From Evansella vedderi (GTDB lineage Bacteria; Bacillota; Bacilli; Bacillales; Salisediminibacteriaceae), in NCBI RefSeq assembly GCF_030813435.1, contig NZ_JAUSUG010000009.1:1-64000 (forward strand): 64,000 bases of DNA, in the 5' to 3' direction. Below are positions 25,624 to 34,312 of the stretch, in pieces. The position numbers and the translations under genes were made by a program. Below the pieces are notes generated by a model that was not told where the DNA came from, searched no databases, and saw nothing but the letters and a program-made list of their open reading frames with translations. Position 1 is the stretch's first letter. Each line of letters opens with the position of its first letter.

Positions 25624-26155
25624 TAATATATAAATTCCGTTTTCATATAAAGCATGGTGTCCTTCTAAATCTTTACTATCTAAAGGGTCTACAGATGGAA
25701 CGTTAACACCAATTAATTTAATCCCTTGTTCCTTTAAAAACTCAGCACCATCCCTCGTCACATAAGGAATATCCTTTGGAAAGACAGTTGGATTATTTTT
25801 AATAGACGTTCTAATTAAAAGGCGTGCAATACCATCCAAATTAAATTGGGAAAGGACTTCCCTATTCATTTCCTTAGCATCTCCAATGTCAATTAGACGA
25901 CTCGCTCCTATGTATATATTTAAATCTATGTCTAAAACTCTTTGACCATCATTTTTAAAATGAAAGGGAGCATCAATATGGGTGCCAATGTGGGTGCTCG
26001 TGGTTATTTGACCGATATTCACAGAACCTGTCTCCTCTTTGGGATAGGCAACCTCATATGAAAATGGTGTATCTCCTGGCCAGTGAGCAATATCCTTAGA
26101 TAAAGGCTGTGAAATATCGATCCACTGATTTTCTTGTTGATTCTGATTGAACATC

Positions 26156-27424
26156 CTACGCAATCACTCCCCGTATATTTTCAAATTGCTTATATTGTTC
26201 CTCTTCCATAATTCCCTTTAGCTTTTGTACAGTCAACCATACCTCTTCAAATGTGTTATACAAGGCAACAGGGGCAATTCTTATTCCATTTGGGGATCGA
26301 AAATCAGGTATGACATTGTTCGCCTTAAGTGCTTTACAAATTCTTGCTGCTTCAGGATGTTCCAAAAAGAGATGTCCACCGCGCTTCTCATCTTCTTTTG
26401 GACTTCTAATGACAAAGTTATATGGAGCTAGTTCTTCTTTTATTAGCTCCTGCATATAAGAGGTGAGCATTAAAGACTTCTTACGTATATTATCTATCCC
26501 TGCTTCATTAAACATGGATAGGGAACCGATTATCGGGGCTAGGCTTAATATATGGGGTGTACCCATTTGAAAGGCTCCTGCATTTTTTTCTGGGGTTAAT
26601 TGATGTTCCATATCAAATTGTTTATCTTTCTTAGAACTGAACCAGCCCGCAAGTCCAGGTTTGGTACCGAAATGTTGTTTATTTACATACAGTCCTGCAA
26701 CGGAACCAGGCCCTCCATTTAAATGCTTATAGTTGCACCAGAAAGCGAAATCCACGCCCCAAGCACTAAGCTCATGGGAAATAGCTCCTATGGAATGGCA
26801 TAAATCAAACCCAATGATAATATTTCGCTTATGGGCTTCCTTTGTTAATCTCTTCATATCTAAAATTTGACCGCTTCTATATAAAATACTAGGTAGAACA
26901 ATAAGGGCTATCTCTTCTGTCATTTCTTTAATAATATCTTCTTCCTTTAAAAAGTGACCGTCCGTACTTATAGCCTTTAGTAGATGTGTTCGGTGGTTGT
27001 AGCCCTTAATCTCAAGCTGACTTTGTAAAGCGTATATATCGGTAGGAAAAGCCAATTCATCTGCTAAGATTTTTGTTTTATTACCATTAGGCATATAAAA
27101 AGAAGCAACTAATTGATGAAGGTTGCTTGTAGTTGATCCTGTAACAACCACCTCTTCTTTACCTGCACCAACCAAAGACGCCATTTTTTCCCCTAAATTT
27201 TCCGATAAGTAGAACCAAGGATTATCTCCCTCTGTCCATCCATCTATTCCGTTATCTCTCCAAGACTGGAGAACATTAAGGAGGGATGCTTCTGCACGTT
27301 TGGATAATAGACCAAGAGAGTTTCCGTCCAAATAAATTTGTCCTTCTTTTATGTAAAATTCCTTGCGATATTTACTTAGATTATCCTGCTTATCCATCTC
27401 CTTAGCATATTCTCGAGTGAACAT
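26156..27424 (-). CDS. kynU: Kynureninase
   Basis: A 422-residue PLP enzyme that cleaves kynurenine to anthranilate and alanine. The PLP lysine is in [13 protein letters not shown] (about residue 232); [10 protein letters not shown] and the early [10 protein letters not shown] are family motifs, and a C-terminal [19 protein letters not shown] segment is typical. It is intact and first in the kynU-kynB operon, although the two upstream pathway steps (kynA, kynB) are broken here. The start is ATG 27424 after GGGGGT. A hairpin repeat sits directly upstream at 27,455-27,490. Confidence 0.95.
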   Translation of the reverse strand: MFTREYAKEMDKQDNLSKYRKEFYIKEGQIYLDGNSLGLLSKRAEASLLNVLQSWRDNGIDGWTEGDNPWFYLSENLGEKMASLVGAGKEEVVVTGSTTSNLHQLVASFYMPNGNKTKILADELAFPTDIYALQSQLEIKGYNHRTHLLKAISTDGHFLKEEDIIKEMTEEIALIVLPSILYRSGQILDMKRLTKEAHKRNIIIGFDLCHSIGAISHELSAWGVDFAFWCNYKHLNGGPGSVAGLYVNKQHFGTKPGLAGWFSSKKDKQFDMEHQLTPEKNAGAFQMGTPHILSLAPIIGSLSMFNEAGIDNIRKKSLMLTSYMQELIKEELAPYNFVIRSPKEDEKRGGHLFLEHPEAARICKALKANNVIPDFRSPNGIRIAPVALYNTFEEVWLTVQKLKGIMEEEQYKQFENIRGVIA

Positions 27425-27454
27425 TCATAAGACCCCCTTGTATTATTGTTGAGG

Positions 27455-27619
27455 CCACTGAAAAAGGACGTTTTTTCCCTTTTTCAGTGGTCTCGAAGCA
27501 ATCAGCGAAGCCGTTGCAAGTTTTTAAAGCCTGCTATGAGTGGTTTTTTCATAGCAGGCGCGCAACGCGCGGAGCGATTGCTATTTTCTCAGCGAAAAAT
27601 ATATGACTTTTTCAGTGGC
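27455..27619. repeat. Dispersed hairpin repeat (TTTTTCAGTGG type)
   Basis: CCACTGAAAAAGG (27,455-27,467) pairs with CCTTTTTCAGTGG (27,478-27,490). Further on CCTGCTATGA / TCATAGCAGG makes a second hairpin. The stretch 27,573-27,619 (starting AGCGATTGCTATTTTCT and ending TTTTTCAGTG) is nearly identical to 57,532-57,577. No gene is present between kynU and the patatin gene. Confidence 0.7.
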
Positions 27620-27646
27620 TTCATTATTGTTTCATACTAGTCTCTG

Positions 27647-28498
27647 TTATTGATTAAGCCAGCGAATTAGACTTCCCCATTGATTTTTTGCATCATTATA
27701 GCCTAAGTGATATAAATCTAGTAGTCGTTTTTCGTTCCTTTCTATGGGACTCATTGGGAGGGGAATACTTGGTTGAATGATAAAGAGATTCCCTTTTTCT
27801 TCCTCTGTTTTTATATATGCCAATGTATCATTATAAATCATGTGGCGTTTTCTTAAAATAGTAGCTATTTTTGGGTACTTGTTATAAACAACCTTTGCTA
27901 AATAGTTTAATTTATTGGGCTTATCTGTAAACCCAGGGCTATTAGTCATAATTATTACATTTTTTTTATGTCCATCCTGTTGTGCTTTTTTTAGTGGAAT
28001 CGGATCAACTAGTCCGCCATCCAAGAGCTTTTTCCCTTTAAAATCTACAATGGGAGCTATGAAAGGAAGTGAACTAGATGCACGAATTACCTTTAATGTA
28101 TCGAACCCAATCTCATGTTTATTATAATAAACCGCTTCTCCCGAATGACAATCCGTAGTTCCAATGTAGAATTTTTCTTCCCCTGCCAAAAAAGTCTCAA
28201 AATCGAAAGGGATAATTTTATTAGGGATTTCATCAAAGAGAAAATCCATTCCAAATAATTGCCGTTTAAGTAGTATGTTTCTATAGGAAAGATAACGGGG
28301 GTCTTTAACGAGCCCTATATTCACCCGTTTGTTTCTCCCCTTTTGTTTAGATAAATAAGATCCTGCCATACATGCACCAGCAGAAACACCAATAACATAA
28401 GGGAAAAACAAGTTTTGTTCCAAAAAAAATTCTAATACTCCGGCAGTATATAATCCTTTCATACCACCGCCCTCTAATACAAGTCCACATTTATGCAT
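27647..28498 (-). CDS. Patatin-like phospholipase
   Basis: A 283-residue lipid acyl hydrolase of the patatin family. It opens CGLVLEGGGMKGLYTAGVLEFF (oxyanion glycine loop), has the nucleophile Ser in GVSAG, and the catalytic Asp in LLDGGLVDPIP, so the Ser-Asp dyad is complete. The C-terminal part is basic. The substrate lipid is unknown; it resembles the YjjU-type bacterial group. ATG 28498 is chosen over an earlier in-frame start because family members begin here and TGAGGT lies upstream. Confidence 0.87.
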   Translation of the reverse strand: MHKCGLVLEGGGMKGLYTAGVLEFFLEQNLFFPYVIGVSAGACMAGSYLSKQKGRNKRVNIGLVKDPRYLSYRNILLKRQLFGMDFLFDEIPNKIIPFDFETFLAGEEKFYIGTTDCHSGEAVYYNKHEIGFDTLKVIRASSSLPFIAPIVDFKGKKLLDGGLVDPIPLKKAQQDGHKKNVIIMTNSPGFTDKPNKLNYLAKVVYNKYPKIATILRKRHMIYNDTLAYIKTEEEKGNLFIIQPSIPLPMSPIERNEKRLLDLYHLGYNDAKNQWGSLIRWLNQ

Positions 28499-28615
28499 AA
28501 TCCAAACCTCAATTTTAATGTTAAGTCTATTATAAACGAACAAAGGATTGTATACTATTAGTTAAACTGAACAGGCTTACTTATATGCTGAAATTTGGAA
28601 AGGAGCAGCACTATA

Positions 28616-29338
28616 ATGGATATTCTCCTTTTGTTTCAACAATTTTTCAACCCTTCTGCCTATCGGGATTATGCATTATTCTTATCACAAGCACATCTCT
28701 CTGTGTTATTATTCTTCCTTTTGACTCTTGTATGGTTATACGTCTATCGCAATAAACCTTACATGAGTAAAGTTAGGTGGATACTCTTTGGTGTGTTAGT
28801 CTTCACAGAAATAGCCTTAATCACATGGACAATTACCAATGGATTTTGGGACATCCGATACAATCTTCCACTTCATTTATGTACAATTAGTCTATTTTTA
28901 AGTGCTTATATGTTATTAACGAAAAACTACCGGATCTTTGAGGTTCTCTATTTTTTTGGCTTAGGTGGGGCAATTCAGGCAATGCTTACTCCTGATTTAA
29001 CTTACACCTTTCCCCACTTTCGTTTTTTTCATTTTTTTATTGCCCATATAGCAATTATACTTGCGGTTCTTTATATGGTTTGGATCTTTAAGTATACTGT
29101 CACCATCGGTTCTTTAATCAAGTCATTTATTGTCCTAAATGGACTTGCTTTAATAGCTTTTTCAGTGAACCAATTAACAGGTGCAAACTACATGTTCTTA
29201 GCTAGAAAACCACAAGGACCAAGTATGCTAGACTGGTTAGGGCCTTACCCTTGGTATATTCTGTCCCTTCAGTTGATTGTTCTGGTCATCTTTTTCTTAC
29301 TCTATTTACCATTCCGGCAGAAAAAAACATCCTCCTAG
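28616..29338 (+). CDS. YwaF-family (TIGR02206) integral membrane protein
   Basis: A 240-residue protein with about seven helices. The family markers are LPLHLCTISLFLSAYML, YFFGLGGAIQAMLTPDL and the C-terminal NYMFLARKPQGPSMLDWLGPYPWYI. The function is not known. ATG 28616 follows AAAGGAG; the TTG at 28,595 would put the ribosome site inside the gene. It is divergent from the patatin gene; its end overlaps the convergent EamA gene by four bases. Confidence 0.85.
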   Translation: MDILLLFQQFFNPSAYRDYALFLSQAHLSVLLFFLLTLVWLYVYRNKPYMSKVRWILFGVLVFTEIALITWTITNGFWDIRYNLPLHLCTISLFLSAYMLLTKNYRIFEVLYFFGLGGAIQAMLTPDLTYTFPHFRFFHFFIAHIAIILAVLYMVWIFKYTVTIGSLIKSFIVLNGLALIAFSVNQLTGANYMFLARKPQGPSMLDWLGPYPWYILSLQLIVLVIFFLLYLPFRQKKTSS

Positions 29339-30237
29339 GCGGAATGATGTTTTTTTGTTTCCTGTAATTTTTTATTCCCTTGTCTATCCTTTCGTTTCAT
29401 ATCCATATAACCTGTACCTAGAATAACCCCTGTTACAATAAGAATAAATCCAATTACTTGTGTAAACAGAATTTGTTCACCCAGGAAGAAAAATGCTCCG
29501 ATTAAAGAAAAGAATGGTACCAAATTATTAAAAATGGCTGTTTGTCCTGCACCAATTTCCTGAATGGCAGCATTATAAAAAATATGCCCTAATCCAGTCG
29601 CAAGAACGGCAGATATAACTATAATGCTCCAAACAAAAGCTGTTCCTTCTTGTAATTGACTATACCCTTGAGGTTCAAACAATAGACTTGCACTAAAGAG
29701 GAATAAGGATCCAAGCAATAAAATGACAGCGGTCATTTGTTTCGAGGATAAGGTAGCTGTAACTTTTTTTATGACAATAAAGCTTAAGGCTTGTAGTACC
29801 ATGGAAATAAAAACAAACAAATCACCTCTGGAAATCCCCGCAACACTTCCATTACCTTGAACAACAACAATAGTTACTCCAACAAACCCTAGTGTAATCC
29901 CGAGGGAACGGAGCCATGTTAGACGCTCTTTAAAAAAAATCATTGTTAAAATAACAGTGGTAAGTGGAATTAACCCTAAAATTAATGATGCATTAGATGC
30001 AGTCGTTTCCATGATTCCTACAGCCAAAAGGGCATGATGGCCTAATTGTCCTAAAAGGGCCGCAAACGTAATATACGCCCACTCTTGTTTTGTTAATTTA
30101 CGCAAGTCCCTTAAAAAATATAAAACGATGATTGCTGCCATACCAGCGATAAAAATTCTCATGCTTTGCATAGCAATGGGTGGCACATGCTCCACTAGAA
30201 ATTTAACAGCAACGACATTTAATCCCCACAATATCAT
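29335..30237 (-). CDS. EamA/DMT-family transporter
   Basis: A drug/metabolite-superfamily permease with ten expected helices in two EamA repeats, the second ending FFFLGEQILFTQVIGFILIVTGV. Substrates range widely in this family. ATG 30237 falls inside the first helix: upstream in-frame codons read SRPITYSLLVIV and continue the helix, so translation may really begin at the CTG at 30276 (AAGGGT lies upstream) after an in-frame stop. The listed start is therefore a minimum. Confidence 0.85.
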   Translation of the reverse strand: MILWGLNVVAVKFLVEHVPPIAMQSMRIFIAGMAAIIVLYFLRDLRKLTKQEWAYITFAALLGQLGHHALLAVGIMETTASNASLILGLIPLTTVILTMIFFKERLTWLRSLGITLGFVGVTIVVVQGNGSVAGISRGDLFVFISMVLQALSFIVIKKVTATLSSKQMTAVILLLGSLFLFSASLLFEPQGYSQLQEGTAFVWSIIVISAVLATGLGHIFYNAAIQEIGAGQTAIFNNLVPFFSLIGAFFFLGEQILFTQVIGFILIVTGVILGTGYMDMKRKDRQGNKKLQETKKHHSA

Positions 30238-30376
30238 TACAATAACTAATAAACTATAGGTAATTGGCCGTGACAGTGTTAACCCTTCTTCCTTTTTTAA
30301 TTACTCAGCATAATAAGTACCTTACTTTTATTCTGTACTTTATGAAAACATAGAAGGAACTTTTAGTCAACTAAAA

Positions 30377-30421
30377 TAAGGGGCAATCATTTGCATTGAA
30401 CAAATACTAGTTAGCCCCTTA
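30377..30421 (-). terminator. Probable terminator after the MerR-type gene
   Basis: TAAGGGGC (30,377-30,384) pairs with GCCCCTTA (30,414-30,421), with an inner ATTTG/CAAAT stem. It lies just past the MerR-type stop. Confidence 0.55.
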
Positions 30422-30436
30422 GAAACTATTATTCTT

Positions 30437-30811
30437 TTAATCATCACTCTGCTCTTGACTTTCCTTTCTTTCATCTCCTCTCATCTGAACCCGGACTAAA
30501 ATTTCCTCTAACTCTTCCTTTGAAAAGGAATTAACAACCTCATCCTTTAATATGAGATTTTCCCTTTGCTCCTTTGACGAAAAAATAGCTTTGATACCTG
30601 CAACATTTACCTTTTTATCAATAAGAGCCTTAATTTCCGATAGTCGCTCTATATCATTTAACGAAAAAATTCGTTGATTTCCCTTATTCCTAACAGGATG
30701 GAGTAGACCTTGTTCTTCGTAATAACGTATTTGCCTTCCAGATAAATTCGTTACTTCCTCTACAAAGCTTATTGGGAATATGGCTAAATGACGAGGAATC
30801 TTATTAATCAC
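30437..30811 (-). CDS. GlnR/TnrA-like MerR-family regulator
   Basis: A 124-residue regulator. The winged helix has VEEVTNLSGRQIRYYEEQGLL and NKGNQRIFSLNDIERL, the pattern that sets the nitrogen regulators GlnR and TnrA apart from other MerR proteins, and IDKKVNVAGIKAIF resembles GlnR IDQGLNIAGIK. The C-terminus (SFSKEELEEILVRVQ, then an acidic tail) lacks the glutamine-synthetase-responsive ends of GlnR (GDxxRFFH) and TnrA as I know them. No glnA is adjacent. GTG 30811 follows GGAGGGG. A role in nitrogen control, perhaps of amtB 2 kb away, is inference. Confidence 0.75.
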   Translation of the reverse strand: MINKIPRHLAIFPISFVEEVTNLSGRQIRYYEEQGLLHPVRNKGNQRIFSLNDIERLSEIKALIDKKVNVAGIKAIFSSKEQRENLILKDEVVNSFSKEELEEILVRVQMRGDERKESQEQSDD

Positions 30812-30845
30812 GACATCCCCTCCTTACGATTGTTCCTTGCCCCGT

Positions 30846-30874
30846 TTTATAGAAAGTAAACTTTGAAAATACAA
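30846..30874 (-). promoter_or_regulatory. Sigma-A-type promoter of the MerR-type gene
   Basis: On the minus strand TTGTAT (30,874-30,869) and TATAAA (30,851-30,846) are separated by 17 bases, about 35 bases ahead of the GTG start. Confidence 0.5.
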
Positions 30875-30953
30875 ATCATGGTTGACGTTTGCTACTAGAG
30901 ACAAGATTATACCATTTTCATCTTCTTTGGTTCGAATCTTTATTTGTATAGGG

Positions 30954-31682
30954 CTACCTCAAAGATGCTATGTGAGTGTAGACATCTTTAAGATTCTCAT
31001 AACCTAGTTTTGTTATAGCTCGAATATTCGCTGCCCATAACTCAGCAGTAGCATGTGCATCGTGTAAAGCATGATGTCGTTGCTTTATTTCAATACCGAA
31101 GTGGATACAGCATTCATCAAGGGTAATCAGGTTAATTTCCGGAACCACAATTTGTGTAAGAAATTTCGTATCAACAATCCGTTGCTCAAATCTAGTTTTT
31201 AACACAGACCAAGTCACATGCTGCATAAAGTTCCTTTCATGATTCGCATGATGAGCCACAAGGGTGCTCCCTTTAATAAATTGAAAAAATTGGATGAGCA
31301 CACTTTCAATTAAAGGTGCTTCTTTAAGATCTATCGCCTTTATTCCCGTCAGCTCTTCTATTTCCTTTGATGGCCCTTGATCACTTTGAATAAGGGTATA
31401 AAAAGTTTCCCCTTCTAAAACCTTATCTCCTATAACCTTTATCGCTCCTATTGAAAGAACTCGATCTCCCTTGTTGGGGTAAAAACCCGTTGTTTCTATA
31501 TCAAATACAACCACTTTTAACTGAGAAAGAGGAACTTCAAGAACATTTTCTTTTTTTAATTCCCTTTGGAGCTGTCTAATATAAGCCACCTGCCCCGCAT
31601 CCCTTTGACTCAAGACGGACGTATACAAGTTGGGGCCAATTTTCCCTGATAGCTGTTTAATAAAGTGAATCATTGGATTCAT
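30954..31682 (-). CDS. DEDDh 3'-5' exonuclease (DnaQ/epsilon-like)
   Basis: A 242-residue exonuclease. VVFDIETTGFYPNKGDRVL gives the first two metal-binding acids, TLVAHHANHERNFM the second site, and RHHALHDAHATAELW the catalytic His and last Asp. It resembles the PolC/epsilon proofreading domain but stands alone, after an N-terminal helical extension of about 45 residues. It lies nine bases after the DUF294 gene and is the last gene of the amtB operon. In other bacteria DUF294 nucleotidyltransferases are often next to or fused with such exonucleases; the joint role is unknown. Confidence 0.85.
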   Translation of the reverse strand: MNPMIHFIKQLSGKIGPNLYTSVLSQRDAGQVAYIRQLQRELKKENVLEVPLSQLKVVVFDIETTGFYPNKGDRVLSIGAIKVIGDKVLEGETFYTLIQSDQGPSKEIEELTGIKAIDLKEAPLIESVLIQFFQFIKGSTLVAHHANHERNFMQHVTWSVLKTRFEQRIVDTKFLTQIVVPEINLITLDECCIHFGIEIKQRHHALHDAHATAELWAANIRAITKLGYENLKDVYTHIASLR

Positions 31683-31690
31683 GATATATC

Positions 31691-32656
31691 TTAAACCCCT
31701 TTATCTATTAGAGCTTTCGTTTCTTCGTAAAGCCGATATCCATTCTTAGCAATTCTCTTTAGTTCGTGTTTTTCCTTCGTTGTTAGATTACTTATTTTAA
31801 TAAAATGTACTTCATCGTAATTCTTGCAGTCCAATAATAAACATAAACGATTATTTAATAGATTAATAAAATCTTTCTCGTAAATTTTGAGGGTACTAAA
31901 TTTTTCCGGAAGTTGGTGAAAACGAGAAAGTGTAGAGGACTTCGTCATTTGCTCTTGGATGGCGATAAGTCTTAAAGCATTAACATATGGAAAAAAAATT
32001 GTCTCCTTTAAATGAATAGTTCCCGCCTTTTCCCCATATTGTTTTGGTAAAAACTGCCCAAATAAACCAATAGCTTTTTTTACATTTCCAATATTTTGTT
32101 TGAAGCGTGTGATTAAATGAGGTGATTTATCAATTTGAGAAAAGCTCAATTCCTTTAGCTTTAACAGAAGTGATTTATCCCCTACTAAAACTCTGGAATC
32201 AAAGAATATGGAATAGTTCCGAATGGAATTCCAGGTTGCCTTTTCAAGCCACTGGATAAGTTGCTCTTCCCACTTTTTTAAAGATTTACACCAAAGGGGA
32301 TTAGATGACATGACATTGCCTTCACACAGCTCATAGCCACATAAGGATAAACCTTCCGTTATTTTCGTTCCTAATTGTAGATAGTAATCTTGATGTTCCT
32401 CTAAACCATCATAAATAATCCCATGGTCTTGATCACTCCAAATTGTTTGTTCAAATCTCCCTGCACTGCCCATAAGAAAGAAAGCAAAGTGAGCAGGGGG
32501 AGGTCCCCACTCACTTTCTACCTTCTTTAATGCCGTGTGAACAATTCCTTTCATCAACTCATCGTGAAATTCATTTAAAAGCTGATGGCTAGTAGAAACC
32601 TTCACTATTTGTTGTTGGCGATATTGTCGTAATTGTTCGAAACTCTTCATTATCAT
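31691..32656 (-). CDS. DUF294 (GlnD-like) nucleotidyltransferase
   Basis: A 321-residue protein with a nucleotidyltransferase active site, FFLMGSAGRFEQTIWSDQDHG, matching the GSxGRxE...DxD pattern of the DUF294 group related to the uridylyltransferase GlnD, followed by a helical C-terminal domain. It could transfer a nucleotide to a protein or small molecule; the substrate is unknown. The start is near ATG 32656, 37 bases after amtB. Position between an ammonium channel and an exonuclease suggests a link with nitrogen signalling, which is inference. Confidence 0.85.
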   Translation of the reverse strand: MIMKSFEQLRQYRQQQIVKVSTSHQLLNEFHDELMKGIVHTALKKVESEWGPPPAHFAFFLMGSAGRFEQTIWSDQDHGIIYDGLEEHQDYYLQLGTKITEGLSLCGYELCEGNVMSSNPLWCKSLKKWEEQLIQWLEKATWNSIRNYSIFFDSRVLVGDKSLLLKLKELSFSQIDKSPHLITRFKQNIGNVKKAIGLFGQFLPKQYGEKAGTIHLKETIFFPYVNALRLIAIQEQMTKSSTLSRFHQLPEKFSTLKIYEKDFINLLNNRLCLLLDCKNYDEVHFIKISNLTTKEKHELKRIAKNGYRLYEETKALIDKGV

Positions 32657-32693
32657 CAGTCTCTTCTTAATTAGAATGGAAGATACGTATTAA

Positions 32694-33962
32694 CTATGCG
32701 CTTTGTGAACCATTTGTTTTTGGCATGTTTTCAGGATAACCATAGCTTCCGTGCTCACTTAAGTCAAGCCCAACAAGCTCTTCTTCTTCAGAAACACGAA
32801 TGCCACCCATAACCTTGACCATAACCTTAAGAATAATAAAGGAAAGAACGAATGCGAAAATACCAGAAGATACAACACCTATCGTTTGAACTCCCAATTG
32901 TGTTAATCCACCACCATAGAATAATCCAGCCTGACCTCCATTCATCGCCGCAAGCTCAGGTGTAGCAAAGAAACCAGTTGAGATTGTCCCCCAGATACCT
33001 GCAGTACCGTGAACAGACAGAGCAAAGATCGGATCGTCAATTTGTTTTTTCTCAAAGAATCTCATACTTCCATAAACGATAAGCCCAGCGATGATACCAA
33101 TTAGAACGGAAGCCCAGGGAGCTACGAATGCACATGATGCAGTGATAGCAACTAGACCTGCTAAAGCACCATTTAACATTGTAGGAACGTCTGCTTTTCC
33201 TGCTACTGCCCATACAATTAACATTGCTGCGATGGCACCAGCCGCTGCGGCTAATTGCGTGTTAAGTGCTACATATCCGAAGAATGCATCGTCTACTCCT
33301 AATGTACTACCAGCGTTAAATCCAAACCAACCAACCCAAAGTAGAAGTACACCTAGTGCTGTATAAACTTGGTTGTGACCTGCTAATTCGTTAGCTGAGC
33401 CGTCTTTGTTGTATTTACCAATGCGTGGTTTAAGAATGATTGTTGCAGCTAATGCTGCCGCAGCTCCAGTTAAGTGAACGACTGTGGAACCAGCGAAATC
33501 TTGTTTTCCAAGAGCCCCTAACCAACCATCACCCCAGATCCAGTGAGCAACAACTGGGTAAACGATAGCGGAGAACGCAACAGCAAATACTAGATAAGCA
33601 GTTAATTTAGCTCGCTCTGCGAAACCACCAAAGGCAATGGTCAATGCGATTGCAGCGAATGCTAATTGGAAGATAAAATCTACGGATCCTGCTAATCCGT
33701 CAACTACTGAAGTAAAGTCACCATAGAAGAAATCAGATAAACCTATAAAAGCATTTCCTTCTCCATAAATAAATCCATAACCTACTGCCCAGAAAACTAG
33801 GGAAACAATCCCGACTGAAAAGATCGTTTTACCCGCAATATGTCCCGCATTCTTCATTCTTGTGGAACCAGCCTCTAACAGGATAAATCCACCTTGCATA
33901 AGTAGAACTAGTGTGAAACAGATGATAATCCATACATTGTTCATTAAATAAATTGGATCCAT
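32694..33962 (-). CDS. amtB: Ammonium transporter
   Basis: A 422-residue, eleven-helix channel for ammonium. Family motifs: an opening segment FTLVLLMQGGFILLEAGSTR, the pore His pair in VHLTGAAAALAATIIL and SVHGTAGIWGT, and DDPIFALSVHG. The first gene of an operon with DUF294 and exonuclease genes; no PII (glnK) gene follows, unlike B. subtilis nrgAB. Ribosome site GGGAGAGG precedes ATG 33962. Its promoter region carries two TnrA/GlnR-type boxes. Confidence 0.95.
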   Translation of the reverse strand: MDPIYLMNNVWIIICFTLVLLMQGGFILLEAGSTRMKNAGHIAGKTIFSVGIVSLVFWAVGYGFIYGEGNAFIGLSDFFYGDFTSVVDGLAGSVDFIFQLAFAAIALTIAFGGFAERAKLTAYLVFAVAFSAIVYPVVAHWIWGDGWLGALGKQDFAGSTVVHLTGAAAALAATIILKPRIGKYNKDGSANELAGHNQVYTALGVLLLWVGWFGFNAGSTLGVDDAFFGYVALNTQLAAAAGAIAAMLIVWAVAGKADVPTMLNGALAGLVAITASCAFVAPWASVLIGIIAGLIVYGSMRFFEKKQIDDPIFALSVHGTAGIWGTISTGFFATPELAAMNGGQAGLFYGGGLTQLGVQTIGVVSSGIFAFVLSFIILKVMVKVMGGIRVSEEEELVGLDLSEHGSYGYPENMPKTNGSQSA

Positions 33963-33981
33963 AATAACCTCTCCCTTTTTG

Positions 33982-33998
33982 TGTAAGTGTTGTTAACA
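33982..33998. promoter_or_regulatory. TnrA/GlnR-type box, downstream of the amtB promoter
   Basis: Read on the minus strand, TGTTAACAACACTTACA fits the core TGTnA-n7-TnACA exactly. It is very like the GlnR site I recall from the B. subtilis glnRA promoter. It lies in the leader, about 30 bases after the expected transcription start, a place suited to repression. Confidence 0.6.
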
Positions 33999-34026
33999 TC
34001 TGGTGTTAACTCCTTTGTTAATTGTA

Positions 34027-34054
34027 ATTATACTTTTTAAATTTTCTGACACAA
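34027..34054 (-). promoter_or_regulatory. Sigma-A promoter of amtB
   Basis: On the minus strand TATAAT (34,032-34,027) is a perfect -10; a weak -35, TTGTGT (34,054-34,049), is 16 bases away. A weak -35 fits an activator-dependent promoter. Confidence 0.6.
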
Positions 34055-34060
34055 CAAAGT

Positions 34061-34077
34061 TGAGAGGTTATCTGACA
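34061..34077. promoter_or_regulatory. TnrA-type box, upstream of the amtB promoter
   Basis: TGAGAGGTTATCTGACA matches the TnrA consensus (TGTnAnAwwwTmTnACA) at all but two fixed positions. Its centre is about 49 bases before the expected transcription start, the usual place for TnrA activation. Confidence 0.55.
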
Positions 34078-34312
34078 AGGTATTTGGAAGAAAACGGTTA
34101 CAACATTGGAATAGTAGGAAACGTTGATTTTACAAGGTTTTGGTGGAAAGTTAAGTTGGAAGGGTAGAGTTTTGGTTGTTGAATTGCCAGGAGGGGGAGG
34201 TCAGCGTAATGAGGCTCTTATGATGACCTTTTGCTTGATGTTACACTCGATTCGAGCTCCATAAAGGGAAAAACATATTTCACAACTCCGCCCCCACAGA
34301 AAAACTCATAAT
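34078..34312. other. Intergenic region without recognisable gene
   Basis: Past the amtB control region and up to the M20 hydrolase stop I see no gene, strong hairpin or repeat. A GC-richer patch near 34,180-34,200 has no frame with a start. Confidence 0.4.

Larger units (their letters stand above)
23972..26163 (-). pseudogene. kynB: Kynurenine formamidase split by an insertion sequence
   Basis: The N-terminal ~178 residues lie at 26,163-25,624 and the last ~37 at 24,085-23,972. The first part has WIDISQPLSKDIAHWPGDTPF and the metal-site motif HIGTHIDAPFHF of cyclase-like formamidases (N-formylkynurenine to kynurenine plus formate). Removing the 1531-bp element and one copy of the 7-bp duplication restores a continuous frame through [15 protein letters not shown] to [14 protein letters not shown], 217 residues in all, the normal size. 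The interrupted first part would run on into the element and end with foreign residues. Its start overlaps the kynU stop by 8 bases, so the two were translationally coupled. Confidence 0.92.
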
